Assembly (NCBI GenBank): GCA_016124805.1
Contig: WGND01000016.1
Location: 1-59,077 of the forward strand
DNA length: 59,077 bases
From: Hyphomicrobiales bacterium
Lineage (GTDB): Bacteria > Pseudomonadota > Alphaproteobacteria > Parvibaculales > Parvibaculaceae
Direction of reading: 5' to 3'
Made by a program: the position numbers and the translations under genes. The notes under the pieces are model-generated. The model was not told the DNA's origin and did no database searches. It saw only the letters and a program-made list of their open reading frames with translations. Positions 1-8,200 of this stretch are shown here, piece by piece; positions within the stretch are counted from its first letter, which is position 1, and the number at the start of each line of letters is the position of its first letter.

Positions 1-2009
1 AGGCCAATTTCATCGGTCAGGGGCAAAGCTGCCACCAGCGTGAGAGCGATAAGCGTGGCGGCAATACGCTCCGTCACAGTGAGGGGCACCAGTCCGTACC
101 CCGTAGCTGCAATGGCCCAAAGCGTGATGGCGATCAGCGCCTTGGCAACAATGTAAATGACAGCAGGGACATAACCGATCTTGGCCGCAAATGCGCCCCC
201 ATCCTGCAGCATCAGGGCAGGTGCATAGACAGCCATAAAGGGGATGACGAAGCCGGCAAGCGCAATACGCACCGCCTGCAGACTGATCTTGAGGCCTGAC
301 TCACGCGCGATCGGTGCGGCTGCAAAGGCGGCAAGTGCAACAGGTGGCGTGAGGTCTGCCAGAATACCGAAATAGAAAACAAACATGTGGCTGACAATCA
401 ATGGCACACCAAGGGCAAGCAGGGCCGGACAGGCAAGCGACGAGGTGATGATGTAGTTGGGTATGGTTGGAATACCCATGCCGAGCACGAGGCATATAAG
501 CATGGTCAGCACGAGCGAGAGGAAAAGACTTGTCTCGCCAATCGAGACAACGAACTGTCCGAATGTTGTCGCAGCCCCCGTCAGTGTCATCGTGCCAATG
601 ATGATGCCGACCAGCGCGCAGGCAATACCCACCGGAAGGGCGGTCCTGGCACCTTCGGCGAGGCTGTCCCGGCAAAGGGCCAGCGTTTCGCGCCCGCCTT
701 TGGAGAAGACATTCCAGGCAATCAGCACGGCAATGGCTGAGACGAGCGCACCGACACCCCATTCGAGAAATGAAGCGGCGATCAGGCCAAGGCCGATCCA
801 GAAGAGGAAACGCACAGGCGCTGAGGGCAGACCAAGCGCGATGCTGCCACCGAGAATGAGCATCACGGTGAGGGCCAGACCCATGGTCCCGGCAAAGAGA
901 GGCGTATAGCCGCTGAAAAGCAGATAGACGAGCGCAACCAGCGGCAGGATCAGATACCAGCGCGCGCGAAGAGCCTGCATGGCGGAGGGGCGCTCGGCAT
1001 CCGGAATACCAGTCAGGTGATGCTTCTCTGCTTCCAGATGCACCATGATGAAGGCCGAAACGAAATAAAGGATCGCGGGAATGATGGCTGCCTTGACGAT
1101 GGTGGCATAAGGCACATCGATGGTTTCTGCCATGATGAAGGCCACGGCACCCATGACAGGCGGCATGAGCTGCCCTCCCATGGAAGCGGTGGCTTCGACA
1201 CCCCCGGCGAAGGCGGCACGATACCCAAAGCGCTTCATCAGCGGAATGGTGAACTGTCCAGTCGTAACGACATTGGCAACGCCCGAACCCGAGATCGTGC
1301 CCATCAGCGCAGATGTGGTGATCGCAACTTTTGCCGCTCCCCCTTTTGTCTGGCCGACCAGGGCAAGCGCCACATCGGTGAAGAGGGAGATCATGCCTGC
1401 GCGTTCAAGAAAGGCGCCAAAGAGAATGAAAAGAAAGATATAGGTCGAGGACACCAGTGTCGGAATGCCGTAAATGCCTTCCGTGCCATAGGCCATGTGA
1501 TCGACGATCTGGTCGAGCCCGTAGCCGCGATGGTTGAGGGGTGCGGGAAGGTCCTGGCCTAAAAGGCAATAGGCGAGAAACACAGATGAAATGATCGGCA
1601 GCGCGGGCCCCATGATGCGCCAGGCAGCAATGAAAAGGACGGCAATACCCAGAATGCCGACGCCCATGTCGATAGGCAGTGGATCACCGGCACGCAGCAG
1701 CAGATCGTTATAGTTTGTCCACTGATAGGCCGCGACGCCCATACCCGCAATGCCAAGAGCCCAACCGGCAATTTGCGACAGGCGATGGCCTTGCTGTGCA
1801 ATCAGTGGCAGGCCAAGCAGCAGCAGAAAGCCGACATGCATCGCGCGTACGATCTGACTCGGCAGGATCGCATAGGCAGCCGTAAAGAGCTGAAAGCAGG
1901 CAAAGACAAAGGCGATGGCAAAAAGCAAGCGACCCTGAAGGTCTGGGCCGAATTTTTGCGTGAGGGCCTCATGTGAAGCCGGTAACGCCTGATCTGCCTC
2001 CGGCGTCAT
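1..2009 (-). CDS. TRAP transporter fused permease, 4TM/12TM (TAXI type), 3' end cut by window edge
   Basis: An open frame runs from an ATG at 2009 to the left edge: 669 codons with no stop, so only the last residues are missing. The protein is almost wholly hydrophobic, with an N-terminal helical part (DctQ-like) joined to a long DctM-like part containing Gly-rich loops such as TSALMGTISGSGVANVVTTG and GMGIPTIPNYIIT, the hallmark loops of TRAP large subunits. TRAP systems import a substrate with a Na+ gradient and a periplasmic binding protein. That partner lies 16 bp upstream (2026-2991). A GGA sequence precedes the ATG. The family is sure; the substrate is not. Its position at the end of a galactoside operon suggests a galactose-linked substrate, which would be unusual for TAXI systems. 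Confidence 0.9.
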   Translation of the reverse strand, partial: MTPEADQALPASHEALTQKFGPDLQGRLLFAIAFVFACFQLFTAAYAILPSQIVRAMHVGFLLLLGLPLIAQQGHRLSQIAGWALGIAGMGVAAYQWTNYNDLLLRAGDPLPIDMGVGILGIAVLFIAAWRIMGPALPIISSVFLAYCLLGQDLPAPLNHRGYGLDQIVDHMAYGTEGIYGIPTLVSSTYIFLFILFGAFLERAGMISLFTDVALALVGQTKGGAAKVAITTSALMGTISGSGVANVVTTGQFTIPLMKRFGYRAAFAGGVEATASMGGQLMPPVMGAVAFIMAETIDVPYATIVKAAIIPAILYFVSAFIMVHLEAEKHHLTGIPDAERPSAMQALRARWYLILPLVALVYLLFSGYTPLFAGTMGLALTVMLILGGSIALGLPSAPVRFLFWIGLGLIAASFLEWGVGALVSAIAVLIAWNVFSKGGRETLALCRDSLAEGARTALPVGIACALVGIIIGTMTLTGAATTFGQFVVSIGETSLFLSLVLTMLICLVLGMGIPTIPNYIITSSLACPALLALGVPLIVSHMFVFYFGILADLTPPVALAAFAAAPIARESGLKISLQAVRIALAGFVIPFMAVYAPALMLQDGGAFAAKIGYVPAVIYIVAKALIAITLWAIAATGYGLVPLTVTERIAATLIALTLVAALPLTDEIG

Positions 2010-2025
2010 TCCGGGCGCAGGTGGA

Positions 2026-2991
2026 TTACTCGACAAGACCAATCTCGCGATAATAGCGCAAGGCCCCCGGATGGAGCGGCAGCACCATGCCGTCAAGCGC
2101 CGCTTCCGGTTTGATCCCGAGCGCGGCTTTGTGCGCCACGACAAGCTCCGGCAGGTTTTCATAGAGAAGCTTGGTCATCAGATAGACCGTTTCTTCCGGC
2201 ACATCCTCATGCGTCACCAGCATGTTGGTGACAGCAACAGTTGCAACATCGCTCTCCTGACCCGGATAGGTGCCGGCAGGGATCGTTGCGGGAATATAGG
2301 GCTGGCCCAGCTTGGCGGCGATATCGGCGGGCACGGCCACAATGTTGATTGGCAGCGATGCGCCCAGGTCGCGAATGGATGCCACGCCAAGACCTGCGGA
2401 TTGGAGCGTTGCATCAATCTGGCGGTTCTTGATCAGTTCGACCGATTCCGAAAAGGGGAGATACTCCGTCTTGCCGAGATCGTCATAGCTCAAGCCGCTG
2501 GCACCCAAAATGGCGCGGGCATTGAGTTCCGTGCCGGATTTGGCGGCCCCCACGGATAGGGCCTTGCCCTTGAGACCGTCCAGCGACGTGATGCCGGATT
2601 CCTTTGAGGCGACGATCTGAATATAATTGGGATAGATCGCCGCAATGCCACGCAGCTTGTCGAGCTTCTTGGGAAAGCCTGCTTCGGCATTGCCCTCCCA
2701 GGCAAATTGCACGGAGTCACCCAGTGCGAAAGCAATTTCGCCGCGTTCCTTCTGCAGCAGGTTGAGATTTTCAACCGAGGCCTTTGTCGCTTGTACCTGT
2801 GTCCGCGCGCCGGGAATATTCTCGCCATAGATTTTGGAGAGCGCGACACCAAGCGGATAATAAACGCCGCTCGTGCCGCCTGTCAGGATATTGATAAAGG
2901 CATCAGCCCGCGCGGTTGCCATGCTGGCACCCATCAGAAAGCTGCTGACGGCGAGCGCCGTGCCGATCTTCTTCAAAAGCCTGTTGCGCAT
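2026..2991 (-). CDS. TRAP transporter solute-binding protein, TAXI family
   Basis: Periplasmic binding protein of about 321 residues for the neighbouring TRAP permease. The frame opens at 3030, but I prefer the ATG at 2991 (MRNRLLKKIGTALAVSSFLM), which has a strong GGGAGGGACC ribosome site just upstream and gives a normal signal peptide cleaved near ATARADA. The mature start FINILTGGTSGVYYPLG is the TAXI signature (T-G-x-x-G-x-Y-Y-P), followed by the SVENLNLL segment. Family members bind glutamate, 2-oxoglutarate or other carboxylates where studied; a sugar ligand would be new. It lies 57 bp downstream of galM on the same strand, so it is probably cotranscribed with the gal genes. Confidence 0.93.
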   Translation of the reverse strand: MRNRLLKKIGTALAVSSFLMGASMATARADAFINILTGGTSGVYYPLGVALSKIYGENIPGARTQVQATKASVENLNLLQKERGEIAFALGDSVQFAWEGNAEAGFPKKLDKLRGIAAIYPNYIQIVASKESGITSLDGLKGKALSVGAAKSGTELNARAILGASGLSYDDLGKTEYLPFSESVELIKNRQIDATLQSAGLGVASIRDLGASLPINIVAVPADIAAKLGQPYIPATIPAGTYPGQESDVATVAVTNMLVTHEDVPEETVYLMTKLLYENLPELVVAHKAALGIKPEAALDGMVLPLHPGALRYYREIGLVE

Positions 2992-3048
2992 TGGTCCCTC
3001 CCTGATTTCGGCCAAGGCTAACACAGCCAATGTGACAGATTAAGCCTT

Positions 3049-4044
3049 TCAGGCGTCCAATCCGAAGCTGTAGACAGTTGTCGACCGCCAGATCTCTCCC
3101 GGTCGCAGCAGCGGTGAGGGGAACGAGGGCTGGTTGGGCGCATCCGGATATTGCTGCGGTTCAAGCGCGATGCCCGTGAGAGGCGACGGCAGCAAGTGGC
3201 CATCATAGGCCTGAAGGGCCGGTGCAGTGGTGGTGAGCCGCATGATGCGTCCTGAGTCCGCATGTTTGAGGGTCGCCACGGGCTGCTTGCTGTCTGACGG
3301 ATGCTTCAGGATGAAGCAATGATCAAGCGGCATGCTTGTGTCGAGATCGCGGCTTTGACGAAAATCAAAACCCGTTTCCTGAACGGCTTCGATTCGGCCC
3401 GTCGGCAACTTGTCAGCACTCACGGCAAGAATCTTATTTGCCGCTATCTGCAGGCTGTGATCACGGAGCGGTCTGTCGGCATGACCCGAGAGGTTCCAAT
3501 ATGGATGCGGCGCAAGTGACACGACAGTTGGCGCAGTTGTTGTCGCGCGGATGTCGAGTTGCAATTCGTTTCGGTCATTGAGTTCATAGCGCGCTTCAAC
3601 GGTCAGCTCACCGGGAAAGCCCTGATCGCCATCCGGGCTGACATGGGAAAGGGTGATGGATGCATCCGGCCCGCTTGAAACGATATGCCAGAGCGCCTTG
3701 TCAAAGCCTGCCGTCCCGCCGTGCAGACAATGCGCGCCTTCATTGGCGCTGAGTTCATGGGCAATGCCATCAATCCTGATGGCGGCGCCTTTAATGCGAT
3801 TGGCATAGCGCCCGATGACTGCACCCATGTAATTCGTATCGGCGAGATATTCTTCCGGCGAGTCATGACCAAGGCAGATGTTAGAAAATCGACCCTGCCG
3901 GTCGGGCGTTTCAACTGATTGCAGGATCGCACCGAGGGTCAGGATGCGCGCGCTCAGTCCATTGGCATTGGTCAGCATTGCGAAATGGACCTCTCGCCCG
4001 TCCGGCATGTTGCCGAATGTCTTGACCCGACAGGCGGACGTCAT
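3049..4044 (-). CDS. galM: Aldose 1-epimerase (galactose mutarotase)
   Basis: Interconverts beta- and alpha-D-galactose, feeding the alpha form to galactokinase in the Leloir pathway; cytoplasmic. The 331 residues match the family length. Visible active-site segments are NRIKGA near residue 82, HCLHGG near 105-110, the catalytic-His segment PHPYWNLSGH (His about 180), and the Glu-containing GIALEPQQYPDAPN near the C terminus. The ATG overlaps the galT stop in an ATGA, so the two are translationally coupled. It is the last sugar-metabolism gene before the transporter genes. Confidence 0.95.
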   Translation of the reverse strand: MTSACRVKTFGNMPDGREVHFAMLTNANGLSARILTLGAILQSVETPDRQGRFSNICLGHDSPEEYLADTNYMGAVIGRYANRIKGAAIRIDGIAHELSANEGAHCLHGGTAGFDKALWHIVSSGPDASITLSHVSPDGDQGFPGELTVEARYELNDRNELQLDIRATTTAPTVVSLAPHPYWNLSGHADRPLRDHSLQIAANKILAVSADKLPTGRIEAVQETGFDFRQSRDLDTSMPLDHCFILKHPSDSKQPVATLKHADSGRIMRLTTTAPALQAYDGHLLPSPLTGIALEPQQYPDAPNQPSFPSPLLRPGEIWRSTTVYSFGLDA

Positions 4045-5057
4045 AGAGCAGCCCGGAGTCTTTCCGCAGCTGCCTCGGCTGTTAGGTCGCGCTGCGGCAT
4101 GGCCAGCATTTCAAAACCCACCATGAATTTGCGTATGCTCGACGAACGCAAAAGTGGCGGATAAAAATGGGCATGCAATGTGAAATGATCGCTCGGCTGC
4201 CCGTTGCAAGGTGCCTGATGGAAACCCATGGTGTAGGGAAATGGTGCCTGGAAGAGCTGATCATAACAGGCTGTCAGACGCTGCAACACATCAGCAAGAT
4301 CCAGTCGTTCGCCATGGCTGAGCTCGTCAAGCGAGGTGACCTGCCGACGCGGCAATACCAGCGTCTCAAAGGGCCATGCCGCCCAATAGGGCACGAGGGC
4401 CACAAAGCTGTCATTGGTGAGCACAAGGCGGCTTTGGTCTTCGAGTTCGCGCACCAGATAGCTCGTCAGCAAAGCTTCTCCATTTTTCGACAGCCATGCC
4501 TTCTGATGTGCGTCCTCACGGGCAAGTTCGTTGGGCACATGACCCGTCGCCCAGATCTGTCCATGTGGATGGGGATTGCTCGCCCCCATCATCGCACCCC
4601 GGTTCTCAAAGATCGTGACAGCGGTAATATCATCGCGCTCGGCAAGCATGGCATATTGCTCGGCCCATACATCAACCACCGGAGTAATTTCCGCAGCCGT
4701 CATATGCGCCATGGTGCGGCTGTGGTCGGGTGAATAACAGATGACGCGACAAATGCCATTCTCGGTCTGGCGAACGAAAACAGGGTCCGCGTTCTCGTCG
4801 GTCTCCATGCCAGGGAGAAGGGCCGGAAAGTCATTGTCGAAAACATAGACGCCTTCATAGACCGGATTTTGGACCCCGCCTGCGCGCGCCACACCGGGGC
4901 AGAGATAGCAGGCCGGATCATGTTTGACGGAACGTTGTGATGTTGCTTGTTCCTGCGCGCCTTGCCAGGGGCGGTTCATGCGATGGGAGGAGACAAGCAC
5001 CCAGTCACCTGTGAGAAGATTGAGCCGCCGTTCGGGAGCAGAGGCAGGGGAGGTCAC
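4041..5057 (-). CDS. galT: Galactose-1-phosphate uridylyltransferase
   Basis: Exchanges UMP between UDP-glucose and galactose-1-phosphate, the second Leloir step. The 338 residues carry the CYLC zinc-ligand pair (residues 50-53) and the catalytic NPHPHGQIW motif (His-x-His at 163-165, the second His being the uridylylated nucleophile). The C-terminal ALRSSSIRKFMVGFEML segment is also typical of the family. It has ATGA overlaps at both ends, with galK upstream and galM downstream. No galE (UDP-galactose 4-epimerase) is in the window, so that step must be encoded elsewhere. Confidence 0.96.
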   Translation of the reverse strand: MTSPASAPERRLNLLTGDWVLVSSHRMNRPWQGAQEQATSQRSVKHDPACYLCPGVARAGGVQNPVYEGVYVFDNDFPALLPGMETDENADPVFVRQTENGICRVICYSPDHSRTMAHMTAAEITPVVDVWAEQYAMLAERDDITAVTIFENRGAMMGASNPHPHGQIWATGHVPNELAREDAHQKAWLSKNGEALLTSYLVRELEDQSRLVLTNDSFVALVPYWAAWPFETLVLPRRQVTSLDELSHGERLDLADVLQRLTACYDQLFQAPFPYTMGFHQAPCNGQPSDHFTLHAHFYPPLLRSSSIRKFMVGFEMLAMPQRDLTAEAAAERLRAAL

Positions 5058-6211
5058 AAAATCACCTCGCGGGCACCATCGACTGCATGGGTCACAAAGG
5101 CGTCCGGCAGCTTGTGGACGATATTGCCATAGCGTGATTGAATTTCGCTGCGGATACTGTCTTCCCTGTTGCGGTCGACCAGTGCAATGATGCTGCCGCC
5201 AAAGCCACCACCCATCATGCGTGCGCCATATACGCCTTCCGTTTCATTAGCGATCGCAGCAAGTTGATCAAGTGCTTCAACGCTCACTTCCATATCGTCG
5301 CGCAGGCTGGCATGGGACTGCTGCATGATCTGGCCGAGCGCATCAAGGTCGCTTGCGCCCATAGCAATGGCGGCGTGTCGCACGCGCTCATTTTCCGTGA
5401 CGACGTGACGGCAGCGCCTGGCCTCGTCATCTGTAAGTTTCTGAAGAACATCCGGTAGGTCGCCGACGGAAAGGTCGCGCAGACTTGCCACGCCAAGTTT
5501 CCGGGTGGTACTTTCGCAGTCGTCCCGGCGTTTTTTATATGACCCTTCGACATGGGCATGGCGAACCATGCTGTTCACCAGCAGAAAGCTCGCCCGCGCG
5601 GGGAGCGGTGCAGGCGTTGCCGCAAGGCTCTGGCAGTCAAGCATCAGGGCATGGTCCTTGATGCCGTTCATGGAAGCAAACTGATCCATGATACCGCAAG
5701 GCATCCCGACGAAATCATTTTCCGCCGCCTGCGCCCATCGGGCGATCTGTTGACCGGGGGCTGTCTCGCCATTCAGTGCCAGGAGCGCGATCAGGGTGGC
5801 GACTTCCAATGCGGCAGAGGAGCTGACACCTGCCCCCATGGGGACATCACTTTCAATCCAGATATCTGCGCCAGTCAGCTTGATGCCTGCCTTGAGCAAT
5901 GTGTCGGCGACACCTGCCACATAATCACACCAATCACCGCGCGGCTTGAGATCAGCCAGCGGAAAATCCGCCTTCTCGGCAAAAGACGTGGCGACCAGCC
6001 GCAGATGCCCTGTGTCATTGGGCGCGGCAGCCACGACACACCAGCGGTCGATAGCGGCTGGCATGACGAGACCGCCCGTATAATCCGTATGCTCACCAAT
6101 GATATTGATGCGGCCCGGCGCGTGAAAAAGGCGGGGTGTGGTGCCAAAACGGCGTTTGAAGCGCGTGGCCAGAGACTCCGGGTCGACAGGGGGGAGGGTG
6201 GAACTGCTCAT
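5054..6211 (-). CDS. galK: Galactokinase
   Basis: ATP-dependent phosphorylation of alpha-D-galactose at C1; cytoplasmic GHMP-family kinase of 385 residues, the normal length. The galactokinase signature PGRINIIGEHTDYTGG is at about residues 32-47, the GHMP ATP-binding motif PMGAGVSSSAA at 124-134, and the third GHMP motif GGGFGGS near residue 340. The start overlaps the stop of the upstream beta-galactosidase by 4 bp and its stop overlaps the galT start by 4 bp. This fixes the ATG at 6211 and implies one polycistronic message. Confidence 0.96.
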   Translation of the reverse strand: MSSSTLPPVDPESLATRFKRRFGTTPRLFHAPGRINIIGEHTDYTGGLVMPAAIDRWCVVAAAPNDTGHLRLVATSFAEKADFPLADLKPRGDWCDYVAGVADTLLKAGIKLTGADIWIESDVPMGAGVSSSAALEVATLIALLALNGETAPGQQIARWAQAAENDFVGMPCGIMDQFASMNGIKDHALMLDCQSLAATPAPLPARASFLLVNSMVRHAHVEGSYKKRRDDCESTTRKLGVASLRDLSVGDLPDVLQKLTDDEARRCRHVVTENERVRHAAIAMGASDLDALGQIMQQSHASLRDDMEVSVEALDQLAAIANETEGVYGARMMGGGFGGSIIALVDRNREDSIRSEIQSRYGNIVHKLPDAFVTHAVDGAREVIL

Positions 6212-8157
6212 GCGGTCACATCCCGCCAGATTGAAACTCCCGCAGGTAACATCTCATGACCGCCGACAAGAAAATCGGCGTCTTCGGGTGCCGGGGCACT
6301 GCGGGTGTCCGCAGCGTAATTGATGGCAAACACAAAGCCACCGCGCCGACTGATCCGCACATCCTCCGGCAGCGACTGGACCTCCAGACCTGCGTCCTCC
6401 GCGAGCTCGCAGAGGATATGCGCCAGCGCCTCCCGGTCGGGCCAGAACCCGAGATAGTTGACGCGCCCCTGCTGATACCAGGCACCTTCGCCATTTTTGT
6501 AAGTCGCATGCGGTATCAGCTGGCTGCGAATATCCTCGCGCCACATGTGACCCTTCAGATCGCGTGACTTGTAAATCACATCGCTCAAGGTTCCGGGCCT
6601 CAAGCTTTCGACACGCGTCACTTTGATGGGCAAGAGCTGCTGAACGGGACCAGGGGGAAGCGTGTCAGGAATCTGGAAGTCTTTCGTCTTGGAACCCGAT
6701 CGCGGGCCGAGCAATAACACGGCCTCACTTTTCGAGATGGCTTCAACAAGCTCGTTACTGACATGGATTTGGGCTGGTGCAATCACGAGCTTGTAGGCCG
6801 TGAGATCGGCACCCGGTGGCACCATGTCCACATCCAGCCCCATGCCACGCAGGGCTGAATAGGTTTCAAAGGCCATATGGAGCCAGCGAAAGCTGCGGCC
6901 CTGTGGCTGGATCAGGCTCATCCAGTCGGCCTCATATGAAAATATCAGGGCAACTTTGGCTTGTTCTGTGGTGGCAATCGGCCCGAGAATTTCGATTTCA
7001 TCGGCAACTTGCCGTGCCTCTTGACCGCCTATGTCCAGACTGCGGTCTGGCAGGTTTAGCCCGGCATGCATCTGTTCCTGCGCAAAGGGCGCCTGTCGCC
7101 AGCGGAAATAGGAAACCACTTCCGCCCCATGCGCAAAGGCCTCCCAGGTCCATGCGCGCACCATGCCCGGCAGTGGCGCAGGATTATATCTCGCCCAGTT
7201 CACCGGTCCGGGTTGCTGTTCCATGACCCACCAGCGGCCCTGTCCACATCCGCGATAGAGATCGTGATGAAAGCCCGCCACATCGGGATGGCCCTGCCGC
7301 AGATAGCGTTGCTTCTCCTCCGGAGAAAACCAGAACTGTTCGAGAAAGCCAAGCGGGTAGCTGTCCCATGTCGCCACGTCCAGATCGCGCCCGACGTCAA
7401 AGTGATCGAACTCGGTGTAAAAACCCATGAAATTATGCGTGATGTCCCGACCGGGCGAGAGGCGGCGCAACACGTCGACCTGCAGCTTGTTGAAGCTCAC
7501 CACTTCATTCGATGCAAAGCGGTTGTAATCCAATCGGTGGCTTGGATTGACTTCGGTGACAGTCAGATGAGGCGGGTCGATTTCATCAAAGCTGCGATAT
7601 TCCATCGACCAGAAGACACTGCCCCATGCGCGATTGAGGCTGTCGACATCATTATAGCGACGCGCCAGCCATTGCCTGAAGCGGGTGGCCGCGGCTTCGG
7701 AATAGCTGATGGTGGTGTTGTGACAGCCAAATTCATTGTCGGTCTGCCACGCGCCAATAGCCGGATGCTGCCCGTATCGTTCGGCAAGGGCGGTGACGAT
7801 GCGCAAGCACTCGGCGCGATAACTCTCACTTGAAAAGCAGTAATGGCGCCGCGAGCCAAAAAGGCGCGGCCGACCGTTTTCATCAATTGCAATCATGTCG
7901 GGATGCTGATCGACCAGCCATTTGGGCGGGGTCGCGGTCGGTGTCCCCATCACGATCTGGAGCCCGGCATCGCCGAGCGTGTCGATGGCGCGATCAAGCC
8001 ACGCCCAGTTAAAGTGCCCCGGTTCCGGCTCCATGCGGCTCCAGGCAAATTCGCCGATGCGTACCCATGAGAGACCCATGGCCACCATGGCGCGGGCATC
8101 ATCCTGCCACCATGTCTCAGGCCAATGTTCCGGGTAATAGCAGACGCCGAGCTTCAT
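6208..8157 (-). CDS. Beta-galactosidase, glycoside hydrolase family 42
   Basis: Hydrolyses terminal beta-D-galactosides. The 649 residues show the GH42 layout: a TIM barrel starting GVCYYPEHWPE, a middle trimerisation (flavodoxin-like) domain at about residues 390-590, and a short C-terminal beta domain. The acid/base Glu is in WQTDNEFGCH (Glu 142) and the nucleophile in WWVMEQQPGPVNW (Glu 313); both are intact. There is no signal peptide, so it acts in the cytoplasm on imported oligosaccharides. It sits between the alpha-galactosidase (43 bp upstream) and galK (4-bp overlap). Confidence 0.95.
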   Translation of the reverse strand: MKLGVCYYPEHWPETWWQDDARAMVAMGLSWVRIGEFAWSRMEPEPGHFNWAWLDRAIDTLGDAGLQIVMGTPTATPPKWLVDQHPDMIAIDENGRPRLFGSRRHYCFSSESYRAECLRIVTALAERYGQHPAIGAWQTDNEFGCHNTTISYSEAAATRFRQWLARRYNDVDSLNRAWGSVFWSMEYRSFDEIDPPHLTVTEVNPSHRLDYNRFASNEVVSFNKLQVDVLRRLSPGRDITHNFMGFYTEFDHFDVGRDLDVATWDSYPLGFLEQFWFSPEEKQRYLRQGHPDVAGFHHDLYRGCGQGRWWVMEQQPGPVNWARYNPAPLPGMVRAWTWEAFAHGAEVVSYFRWRQAPFAQEQMHAGLNLPDRSLDIGGQEARQVADEIEILGPIATTEQAKVALIFSYEADWMSLIQPQGRSFRWLHMAFETYSALRGMGLDVDMVPPGADLTAYKLVIAPAQIHVSNELVEAISKSEAVLLLGPRSGSKTKDFQIPDTLPPGPVQQLLPIKVTRVESLRPGTLSDVIYKSRDLKGHMWREDIRSQLIPHATYKNGEGAWYQQGRVNYLGFWPDREALAHILCELAEDAGLEVQSLPEDVRISRRGGFVFAINYAADTRSAPAPEDADFLVGGHEMLPAGVSIWRDVTA

Positions 8158-8200
8158 GATGTCAAAACAGACTCTGTGACGGTATGGTTCAATGACTGGT

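Noticed and set aside
301-1562. Several open frames on both strands over the TRAP permease
   Set aside because: They are shadows of the long hydrophobic permease frame, with no protein-like composition.
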